From assembly GCA_041686095.1 (NCBI GenBank), contig JAWLEN010000024.1:1-28652 (forward strand): a DNA stretch of 28,652 nt, given 5' to 3'. The notes beneath the pieces are model-generated. The model did not search any database and had not been told where the DNA came from. It saw nothing but the letters and a program-made list of their open reading frames with translations. This document shows positions 16,792 through 24,939 of the stretch, in pieces (within the stretch, counting starts at the first letter, position 1; every line of letters begins with the position of its first letter). The stretch comes from WJMT01 sp041686095. GTDB taxonomy: Bacteria; Acidobacteriota; Aminicenantia; Aminicenantales; Aminicenantaceae. Both the position numbers and the translations under genes were made by a program.

Positions 16792-16885
16792 ACCTTTTTT
16801 CCTTATTGTTTTTCTTATAGATCTCCGGTTTCCGTCACCTCCTTTAAAATAAACATACCAATTCATTTTTTCTATCCATTAGAAA

Positions 16886-16900
16886 GCAATATTCATGCCA
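16886..16900 (-). promoter_or_regulatory. Sigma-54 (RpoN) type promoter of the TonB receptor gene
   Basis: The minus strand reads TGGCATG-AATA-TTGCT from 16900, matching the -24/-12 consensus TGGCAYR-N4-TTGCW, with exactly ten bases between the GG and GC. The predicted start of transcription is near 16875, about 150 bases before the receptor's TTG. A sigma-54 promoter needs an ATP-driven activator protein, so receptor expression would be switched by a signal. Confidence 0.6.
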
Positions 16901-16901
16901 T

Positions 16902-16948
16902 ATTTAATTAATCGGCTATCCTGTTTGATATCAGTCGATTAGTTAAAT
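16902..16948. promoter_or_regulatory. Dyad symmetry just upstream of the sigma-54 promoter
   Basis: ATTTAATTAATCGGCT (16902-16917) and AGTCGATTAGTTAAAT (16933-16948) are inverted copies matching at 14 of 16 positions, separated by 15 bp. It abuts the -24 element. It is a candidate site for a regulator of the receptor or of the divergent glycosyltransferase gene. Confidence 0.45.
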
Positions 16949-17039
16949 GCCTGCTGATTCATGAGCTCAAAATAATTCAAAAAATTGAATATTCTCCAAT
17001 TAATTGAATTCCCAATGCACGCTCTCCCTGAATTTCATC

Positions 17040-17065
17040 TTTACCTTTTCTCTTTACCTTTTCTC
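17040..17065 (+). repeat. 13-bp tandem duplication in the glycosyltransferase leader
   Basis: TTTACCTTTTCTC occurs twice in direct succession within a pyrimidine-rich stretch ending about 35 bp before the ATG at 17100. It may be simple-sequence slippage. Confidence 0.6.
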
Positions 17066-17099
17066 AGTTTTTTTTTATCATCACCTCTAAGGATCACCC

Positions 17100-19583
17100 A
17101 TGAAAAAGATCAAAGGAAAACATGTTTTTCTTTTTCTGTTCATTATCTTCCTTTTAACCCGAATCATTTATATCCATGCAGATCCCCCTCAATATTTAAG
17201 CGAAAGCTTGGGTGCTTTTTTCGATGAAGGCATTTACAATCACAATGCCCGTAATCTCATATTATTCGGCCAATGGAAACTGGATGAATGGAATGACTTT
17301 TACTACAGCGCTGTATCTACCTGGCTGAAGTATCTAACCTTTTCAATTATAGGAATCGGCCGGGCGCAAATCCGGCTTTTCTCCATATTTTTCAGCATGC
17401 TTTCGCTTTGGTTCATCTATGCCGCAGCCAAAGAAAGCTATGGACAAAAAACAGGCCTTCTGGCTTTGCTGCTGTTTGGAATTAACTTCATCTCCATTAT
17501 GTACGCCCGGCTCGGGATGCAGGATACCCAAACTCTGACTGTTTTTATCATTGGCTTTTATCTGTGGCAGAAAGGGATGAAAAAAACAGGAACCCAAAAA
17601 GGAAACTGGCTGCTTTTCTTTTCTGGAGCTGTTTTTTTCTTAAGCTACACCTTTAAAAATCTTTTCCTCTATCTTCTTCCCGTCCCTATTGTCGCATACG
17701 GATTTTATTCATTGTTGTGTATCCGCTGTAAGGATTATTTTAATAAACTTTGCAGAGGATTTGTCTATCTCTGCACTGGAATGCTTTCTGCTTTTTTTTT
17801 ATGGTTCTTTGCCTTTTATCTTCCATTTAAAGAACCTATCTCCCAATTCGGAAAATTTTTCACCACACAGCAGATGTTTCCTGAAAAAAATCCGGCTTTC
17901 TATTTAAACAATCTCTACCGGACTTTCCTCTTTAAGTACATCTCAGGAAGTCCTGCTGTTCTCTTAGGCTCATTTTTATTCCTTTTCATGGTTCTGTACT
18001 GGCTTTATACCAAAAAAAAGAGCCGTTTTATGGCTTCTGATGTGTTTCTTGTGATTTGGTTTGCAGCGTGTTTTTTATTCCTGGGGCTTATAGGCTACCG
18101 GCCGACCCGGTATTTTCTGCCCATCATTCCTGTGATGTGTGTGATGGCAGCAAGATTCCTGGTTTCTCTTTATAAAACTTCAAAAATAAAGAGGGATAAA
18201 AAAGCACACTGGAGTTTTTATCCTCTTGGAATATTGGTGTTAACAATCCTTTTCCACCGCTGTGTTATCCCCTGGTCGTACAGATATCTCAAACTCAAGC
18301 CTTCTGATTCTTTCCCTTTTGTTTATCCAGGAACCTGGGAACTTATAGTGAGCTTTTTTTTGGCTTTGATTCTAACCGGCTTTATGGCTCATCCAAAAAT
18401 ATTTAAAAATTGGCGTGAGATCCCTATACCCAAATTTGTTTCACTGAGCTTCATTCTTATCCTCCTCCTTACATCCATTTATCTGGAAGGAAAGCATTAT
18501 ATAAGATGGGCGGCTTCCCCTGAATATTTTGTGCACAATTTAGGCAAAGACATTGAAAAACATGTGGGGGAAAGCGGATATATTGGCGGCATAGATGCCC
18601 CCGGAGCTGCTTTTGACACCCCTTATAAAGTCCTTATATCTTATGACAAATACGTTAACTATAAACAAAATCCCATCACTAAATACGGACTCACCCATCT
18701 CTTCCTGGTGGATAATAGGGATATTCATGAAAAAGACTATTACTTCCAAAAATATCCTGAGCAAATGAAATGCGCCACACTTCTCGATCAGTACCACTTC
18801 AATAAAAAAAACACTGAGTTTTATTTATACTCTCTGGTGGATCCTAAAATCTTCACTATCAGAGCTCCTGATATAATCTCTGATCACCATGACCCACTCA
18901 AAGTCAAAGTCAGAATGAAAAACTGCTCCTTCAGAGAGCCCAAAAAACTTTATCTCAACTGGCTTCTCTTCCCTCAAGAAACACTCCATTCAATAAATCC
19001 AGTCGTTTCTGGAGAGGAAATCCGTTCCCGGATACCACCCCAAACAAATAAAGAATTCACCCTGATCGGGAACCCTCCTTCTGAGCCTGGACGGTACAAA
19101 CTCTTTATTTACTGGGAACCAATAAAAGAATATCATTATCCAGTCACTGGAATGACCCATCAGGTAGGAAGTGTTGTTGGTGATAACCAAGCTGTGGGTG
19201 GCAAAGCCCTTTACCACAATCCGGAAAAACTGCACCGGACAGGATTTCTTTGTTATGGAAATTACCGCAGCTTCCAGCCCGGCTTGTATGAAGCTTTGTT
19301 CAGGCTTAAAATTGGGGAAAAAGAACAAAATCTCACTGTGATCCGTTTAGAAGCTGTTTCTGATTTTGGAAGAAACACAATAAACAAAATGGATATCCAC
19401 AGTAAAGACTTCATCAAAGAAAAGCAGTATCAAAGCTTTATTCTTCCTTTTAGGCTGGAGCAAACCACCAAAAATCTGGAACTCCGCATTTTCACTATGG
19501 GAAAAACTGAAATATGGGCTGATGATATCCAAATCAGATTCAGAGCAGGAGAGTGGAATAAGGATATCCTCATTGTGGAGTGA
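17100..19583 (+). CDS. GT-C membrane glycosyltransferase (GT39/PMT-like) with C-terminal soluble domain
   Basis: Inner-membrane protein of 827 residues. About 11-12 hydrophobic segments cover 8-460. An Asp-Glu pair at 42-43 in the first extracytoplasmic loop (GAFFDEGIYNHNARN) corresponds to the catalytic acidic motif of lipid-phosphate-sugar-dependent GT-C enzymes, and the YARLGMQDT loop is also typical. Such enzymes move a sugar from a polyprenyl-phosphate donor to protein, lipid A or another polymer on the periplasmic side. The last ~300 residues form a soluble beta-rich region (for example MGKTEIWADDIQIRFRAG) that could bind the acceptor. AAGGA precedes the ATG by about seven bases. The next gene, an envelope phosphatase/sulfatase-fold lipoprotein, is on the same strand 240 bp away. 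Donor and acceptor are unknown. Confidence 0.82.
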   Translation: MKKIKGKHVFLFLFIIFLLTRIIYIHADPPQYLSESLGAFFDEGIYNHNARNLILFGQWKLDEWNDFYYSAVSTWLKYLTFSIIGIGRAQIRLFSIFFSMLSLWFIYAAAKESYGQKTGLLALLLFGINFISIMYARLGMQDTQTLTVFIIGFYLWQKGMKKTGTQKGNWLLFFSGAVFFLSYTFKNLFLYLLPVPIVAYGFYSLLCIRCKDYFNKLCRGFVYLCTGMLSAFFLWFFAFYLPFKEPISQFGKFFTTQQMFPEKNPAFYLNNLYRTFLFKYISGSPAVLLGSFLFLFMVLYWLYTKKKSRFMASDVFLVIWFAACFLFLGLIGYRPTRYFLPIIPVMCVMAARFLVSLYKTSKIKRDKKAHWSFYPLGILVLTILFHRCVIPWSYRYLKLKPSDSFPFVYPGTWELIVSFFLALILTGFMAHPKIFKNWREIPIPKFVSLSFILILLLTSIYLEGKHYIRWAASPEYFVHNLGKDIEKHVGESGYIGGIDAPGAAFDTPYKVLISYDKYVNYKQNPITKYGLTHLFLVDNRDIHEKDYYFQKYPEQMKCATLLDQYHFNKKNTEFYLYSLVDPKIFTIRAPDIISDHHDPLKVKVRMKNCSFREPKKLYLNWLLFPQETLHSINPVVSGEEIRSRIPPQTNKEFTLIGNPPSEPGRYKLFIYWEPIKEYHYPVTGMTHQVGSVVGDNQAVGGKALYHNPEKLHRTGFLCYGNYRSFQPGLYEALFRLKIGEKEQNLTVIRLEAVSDFGRNTINKMDIHSKDFIKEKQYQSFILPFRLEQTTKNLELRIFTMGKTEIWADDIQIRFRAGEWNKDILIVE

Positions 19584-19586
19584 AAA

Positions 19587-19725
19587 AGGGAAGAATATAG
19601 GATTCGTCACCCGCTCGATTCCCCAGCGTGGAATCTCCCTCCCGGTTCGGGCTTCGCTCTCCTCTAAAGAGGAACCATGCCCGCTCCGCCCTCACAGGGG
19701 ATTCCTCATCCCATATTCTTTCCCT
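19587..19725 (+). repeat. 140-bp intergenic palindromic repeat, copy 4
   Basis: Begins only three bases after the stop codon of the glycosyltransferase gene and reads in its direction. The arms differ from the other copies: GAATATAGGA (19593-19602) against TCCCATATTC (19709-19718), with one mismatch, in place of GGGCATGGGA and TCCCATGCCC. Three base pairs have changed on both sides. The core is otherwise nearly identical to the other copies. Confidence 0.88.
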
Positions 19726-19823
19726 CACAGAAATCGATATTCTTAATTCTCAAATTTGCAATTTGTGATAATCTCGGGGTAAAATCTGTAGGTTAAAATT
19801 AATAATAGAAAATATCAATATAC

Positions 19824-22000
19824 ATGAACTCTATAAATAGAAAAATCATCGAGAAAAAATCGACTCTTTGGCTCCTGAGTCTTATGATACCTGTGGTACT
19901 CGTTTTTTCTTCCTGCGGTGGGGAATCTGGTTCTGAAAAATCCGTAAAAGAAAAAATAATTTACAGGAACTTACTGGAAAATTTTGACGTTTCAGAAAAA
20001 GTTCATTCCACTACGTATATCAATGCAACAGATCCTGATCACAATTCTTATTTTGTTGAAGGGTGGTATCCTCCTGAAGAAAATATTAGGTGGGCCAAAG
20101 ATAAAAAGAGCACTCTCATGTTCAATGCAGCCCAGACCAAGGATTTAAAGCTGGAAATGGAATGCCGGTCCATCAAACCCAAGAATTCAAAAAAACAAAA
20201 AATAAACATCTTCCTCAACTCAAAACCAGTCCAAACCATAAAACCGGATTCTCTTTTTAATGTCTACAGGATATCTCTTCCTGACAAATGGATCAAAATA
20301 GGAAAAAACACCCTCACTTTTAAATATGAACTGGCTGAAAGACCCTCTGAGTTTCTTGATACAGAGGACCACAGGCTGTTATCCGCTGCCTTTAAATACT
20401 TTAAATTTTTATCTCAGGAAACAGAAATTTCAAAGTCACTCAAACCTCTTCTGCCAAAAAAGGATGGAGAAATCATCCATTTCCCTGGGAGCGCTTTTAT
20501 CTTCTATGCAAAAGTCTCAGGAAAAGAAGAGCTCAAAGCCGGACTTTCAAGACTCCCCAAAAACATGAACGCTCATCTGAGAATATCCTCAGATAACAGC
20601 CCGCATAAGCATCTGGTTTTCAAAAAAAAGGGCTTGAAAATAATTAGCTTGAAAAATTTTCCCAACCAGTATGTTAAGATGGCTTTTTCTTTGGAAAATA
20701 AAAAAAAGCAATCCGTCCCTTCTGAAAATTTTGCTGTCTGGTCCAAAATAGAAATTTCAAAACCAATAAAAAAAATGGGGCCCCACTCCAAACTAACAGA
20801 ACTCAATAATAAACTTGGTTCTAAAAAACTTGATGTGGTGTATATTGTTTTCGATGCCTTTCATGCCAAACATTCCAGTTTGTACGGATACCACCGGAAC
20901 ACCACTCCCTTTTTAAAAAAAATAGGAGAACAGGGAATTGTGTTTCAAAATTTTTATGCCAACAGTCCCTACACACTTGCGTCAACAGGAACTCTTTTTA
21001 CTTCCAGATATCCTCACGAACACGGACTGGTGGAAAAAGACACCCATATCAATTCAAATCTGCCTAAACTTCAAAACATTCTTTCCACACATTCGATATC
21101 CTCTTTTCTCATAACCGGTCAACCGTGGTTTTCAAAAGGCTGGGGATTATCAGAGGGATTCACCAAACTCTTTTACAATCCATATCAAATGATATTTCTG
21201 GAAGCTCTGTCAAGCATCTACTCAAACTCCTCCAAAGATAAGCCCAAGTTTATTTACATCCACCTTCATCCTCCTCATGCTCCCTATCTTCCTCCCGAAG
21301 AATTCAGGGTATTTCCTAAGCCGGAAAACATTTCCTTCCTCCCCACTCCCCAAAATTTTAGGAAAATTGAATCCGGGGAGATCAAAGCCACAGATGACCT
21401 TCTGGATTATATCGAATCCATGTATGACGCTAATGTTCTTTATGCAGACAGCTTGGCTCAAAGCATTTATGATTTTTTTAAAGAAAATGACCTTCTGGAT
21501 CAAACCATTCTGATATTCACTTCTGACCATGGAGACGCCTGCAGGATGCAGCATGGAAAACTTGGCCATAACACCACTCTTTTTCAGGAGATGATTCACA
21601 TCCCCTTTTTCATGGTTTTTCCTGAAAAACTGGATTTAGGTCCCAGACAGCCGCAAATTCCTGCCAGTGTGTTGGATGCTCCCTCTACGATTCTGAATCT
21701 TTTCGGCATTCCAGAGGATTATGGTTTTAAAGGAAAGAGTCTTCTTCCGTTTATCTTTTCTCCTGAACTCAAGGATTCTCAAGTTTTTTTAGAAAACTTT
21801 TCTGGAAACCGCCATCAAAAAGGGATTATAGAGCTTCCCTATAAATTTATTTTCTCACCAAAAGAGGAATGGCTGTTTGACCTCCAAAATGATTATTTAG
21901 AAAAAACAAACCTTTTATCTGGAATGCCTGTGGCAGCTGGTTACTTTCGACAGCTTATTAAGGAATATTCCGGCGGAGAAAAGCTGGAAAGCGAAAAAAT
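19824..22000 (+). CDS. Sulfatase/alkaline-phosphatase superfamily lipoprotein, C-terminus lost at gap
   Basis: Partial protein of 725 readable residues; the stop lies in or beyond the Ns. The start has a lipoprotein signal (VLVFSSC, Cys near 31). Residues about 55-320 form a beta-rich region containing VEGWYPPEENIRWAKDK, which looks like a jelly-roll accessory domain. The sulfatase-fold domain starts near 338: metal-binding Asp344 in VFDAFHAKHSSLYGY, the nucleophile position at Thr384 in SPYTLAST, Asp568-His569 in SDHGD and His582 in LGHN. Sulfatases need Cys or Ser at this position for formylglycine; Thr is the nucleophile in phosphoglycerol and phosphoethanolamine transferases and phosphatases, so a phospho-transfer or hydrolase role is likelier. 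The Shine-Dalgarno is weak. Confidence 0.82.
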
Positions 22001-22100
22001 NNNNNNNNNNNNNNNNNNNNNNNNNNNNNNNNNNNNNNNNNNNNNNNNNNNNNNNNNNNNNNNNNNNNNNNNNNNNNNNNNNNNNNNNNNNNNNNNNNNN
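22001..22100. other. Assembly gap (100 Ns)
   Basis: Exactly 100 Ns, the usual placeholder for a gap of unknown length. It interrupts the 3' ends of two convergent genes. Frames that run through it are not real. Confidence 0.99.
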
Positions 22101-23557
22101 AGGCGGGAGAGGTCTTTCATGAGGGTGGGATTCAATTTATCCACTGTATCTTTGGTGGTGTGAATATACTCAGGAATCTCTTTGGCTCTAAAGGAGAGGG
22201 AGGGAATCTTTTTTTTCAAAAAAGAGTCCGCATCTGAAGCCTGGCGGTCCAATGAATCAAAATATTCTGGACTCAACTCAATCCCTACCTTTTTTTTGTT
22301 GATCTTGCGCATTTCTTTCCAGAAATCAGGAAAATCTCCGGCACCAAAAACCTTCAAGCTGTTTCCATTTCCTACCATGTCTATGTTTATGAACAAAACT
22401 GTTTTTTCAGCAGAAAACAAGGGATCCTTCAAATACTCTTTAGATCCTATAAGTCCCTGTTCCTTAGCTCCAAATCCAATAAACAGTACAGAACGTTTGA
22501 GCCCCGTGGGAATTTTTGAAAGAGCCTCAGCCACTCCCAGCATCACAGCCACTCCTGAGGCATTATCATTGGCTCCGGGCATGATTTCATAGCAGAAGCC
22601 CACATGATCAAGATGGGCTCCTATGATGATGACTTCCTCTTTAAGGTCGGGATCATTTCCCTGAATCAGGCCCATCACATTAGCGCCTATTCCCTTGGGG
22701 TGATGCTCTGTCAGATTTTCCATGGTAAAAATCTTTTTGGTTTCAAAAGAGTGAGGGCTTAAATCATTTTGAATCTTTTCTCTCACTTCCCGGGGTTTAT
22801 ACCCGGATCCTGAAAAAATATCCTGGGCTACAGAATCCCCCACATGAGAAACAAGAAATCCCTCCACATGATCTGTATTAGGGTCCACGGTTAGATCATG
22901 ATAAAGAATGGCTTTAGCTCCTTGGGCAGCCGCCATTTTTACTTTATACAGATTGATGGAATAATGACTCCATTCTTCAAATTTTTCAGGATCTTCTTTT
23001 GGAGATACCGGAACACCTGGCTCCATAAACACAATCTTATCTTTTACCTCCACCTCTTGATAGTCGTTGTAGTTTAATTCCGGAGCATAAATACCATACC
23101 CCACATAAACCACTTCTGCGGTTATGGCTCCAGATCCTGAATCAGCTCCAGGATAGTATTCTTCCTCATATTTATAATACTTTTTTTTATTGAGATTCTT
23201 CGGATCATAATGATAGGCCAGCTCCCCTCCTTTAAAAACCACAGTGTAGGGATTGAGGAAAGACTGGAAATAAGTATTTTTATTCCCTGCTGGAATAATC
23301 TTCCATTTGTTGAAAAGAGAAGCCGCCCATTCAGCTGCTTGTTTGTATTCCTGGGTTCCCGAGAGTCTCCCAGCGTATTTTTCAGAACTAAGCTCCGAGG
23401 CATAACCCAGAATTTTTTGATCGGAAATGGATTGGATGGCTGTTTCTATAGCCTTCTTTTCTGTTTTCCCCTGATCCCGGAGCATCATAGAAGAGCAGGA
23501 AATCGTTAATAAAACCAAAATATTTGAACACACCGATTTTACTAAAATTTTTTTCAT
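22101..23557 (-). CDS. M28 family metallopeptidase with PA domain, C-terminus lost at gap
   Basis: Partial exported protein of about 485 readable residues, likely a lipoprotein (hydrophobic start ending near ISCSS). A protease-associated domain lies about 115-260, and the zinc-peptidase domain about 290-485. Zinc ligands by alignment to M28 enzymes are His315 (GAHLDH), Asp331 (ANDNASG), Glu366, the Asp of NIDMVG and the His of EYIHTTKDT. The residue before Glu366 should be the general-base Glu (the usual motif is EE-xGLxGS) but is Lys365 (AKEQGLIGS, codon AAG), one base away from GAG. The enzyme may therefore be weak or inactive, or the base call may be wrong. It follows the alpha-oxoamine synthase gene by 32 bp. 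Confidence 0.88.
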
Positions 23558-23589
23558 TTTTTTATGAATAATCCAGGCTGGTTAGAAAT

Positions 23590-24870
23590 TCAGTCCCCAG
23601 TTTCTTTAAAGACCTGTTTCAATATATCCACACATTGATCCATTTGTTCCTGAGTGTGTTTTGAGGACACTGACAGTCTCAACCTGGTCTTATTTTTTGC
23701 CACCGCCGGGTAAGTCACCACACCGGTATACAATCCTCTCTCTTGGATCTTTCTACTGATTTCCCTTAACCTCAAATCAATTCCAGCCATAACAGGAACC
23801 ACCTGAGATTTTGTGGTGCCTATATCAAGTCCGGCTTGTTTGAGCTTTTTATGCATATACCGTATATTCTTCCATAACTTTTCTCTTTCTGATTTATCTT
23901 TTCCAAAGATCTCAAGGATCTTTAAAATCCCAGCCGCGGTATGAGGGGCCATGGCACATGAAAACACATAGGACCTTGAAAACATCCTCAGATAGTTCAT
24001 GAGCTTTTTTTTGCCGGAAGCAAATCCTCCTATAGCGCCAAAGGATTTGCTGAAAGTCCCTATGGAAATATCAACTTCATGTTCCAGCTTGAAATGTTCC
24101 GCCACTCCCCCGCCTTTTTCTCCAAACACCAGGGTGGCATGAGCTTCATCCACTAACAGCTTAGCCCCGTATTTCTGGCAGATGGGAATGATTTCCGGAA
24201 GATTGGCCAAGTCTCCGTCCATGCTGTACACACCCTCCACACACACCAGCATGCGTTTTTTATTTGTCTTTCTCAAGACTCTCTCAAGATGGGATGGGTT
24301 GTTGTGAGCAAAGACTTTTATTTCAGCTCCAGACATTCGAACCCCATCGTATATGGAGGCGTGAGATAAAATATCCAGCACAGCCACATCACCGGGATGG
24401 AGAAGACCAGATAATATGCCTACATTGGTGCTGTATCCGGTGGGAAAAACAATAGACGACTCCATTCCTTTAAGACGGCTGACCTCTTCTTCCAGTTGGC
24501 TTATGGGTCTAGAATAACCGCTTAAAAGAGGAGCGGAAACAGCGCCTGTCCCAAATTCATCCAGAGTGTCTTTGACCGCTTTAATCACATCGGGATGAAA
24601 GGAATATCCAAGATAATTATAAGAACAAAAATTAAGGAATTTTCTGACCGATTGGGTGTTCCGGTCAAAGACTTCCAGCTCAGTCCGGGGGGCTGACATC
24701 ATGGGTTGAATATAGACCATGTACTTTTTTTTGACTGCATCAGCCACATATTCCCAGAAATAATCAGCCGCCTCAAACAGGTCCTCACTCTCAAAATCGG
24801 AAAAATCAGACACCGAATAATCATTGCAGTCTATTTTTTTGCCCTTTAAATCTTTGGGTTCCAGTGACAT
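23590..24870 (-). CDS. Alpha-oxoamine synthase family PLP enzyme (BioF/Kbl/SPT-like)
   Basis: Cytoplasmic PLP enzyme of 426 residues that would condense an amino acid with an acyl-CoA and release CO2. Family motifs: NFCSYNYLGYS, FPTGYSTNVGILSGL, a DEAHATLVFG motif (PLP-binding Asp and His), and GTFSKSFGAIGG with the PLP-binding Lys at 275. About 50 residues of N-terminal extension precede the fold. The sequence alone does not separate 2-amino-3-ketobutyrate ligase, 8-amino-7-oxononanoate synthase and serine palmitoyltransferase; no biotin or threonine-degradation genes are nearby. A TTG at 24918 opens the frame, but the ATG at 24870 has an AGGA seven bases before it. The neighbours are a radical SAM gene upstream (70 bp) and the M28 peptidase downstream (32 bp). 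Confidence 0.87.
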   Translation of the reverse strand: MSLEPKDLKGKKIDCNDYSVSDFSDFESEDLFEAADYFWEYVADAVKKKYMVYIQPMMSAPRTELEVFDRNTQSVRKFLNFCSYNYLGYSFHPDVIKAVKDTLDEFGTGAVSAPLLSGYSRPISQLEEEVSRLKGMESSIVFPTGYSTNVGILSGLLHPGDVAVLDILSHASIYDGVRMSGAEIKVFAHNNPSHLERVLRKTNKKRMLVCVEGVYSMDGDLANLPEIIPICQKYGAKLLVDEAHATLVFGEKGGGVAEHFKLEHEVDISIGTFSKSFGAIGGFASGKKKLMNYLRMFSRSYVFSCAMAPHTAAGILKILEIFGKDKSEREKLWKNIRYMHKKLKQAGLDIGTTKSQVVPVMAGIDLRLREISRKIQERGLYTGVVTYPAVAKNKTRLRLSVSSKHTQEQMDQCVDILKQVFKETGD

Positions 24871-24939
24871 ATTTTTTCCTGTTTGTATCTTTATAAAGTA
24901 TTGTATGGGTAAGGTCAAGCAGTAAACAACGAATCGTTT

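Noticed and set aside
19824..22163. Reading frames running through the N block as single genes (19824-22163 and 21941-23557)
   Set aside because: The Ns hide stops and the gap length is unknown. The two genes are convergent and each is truncated by the gap.
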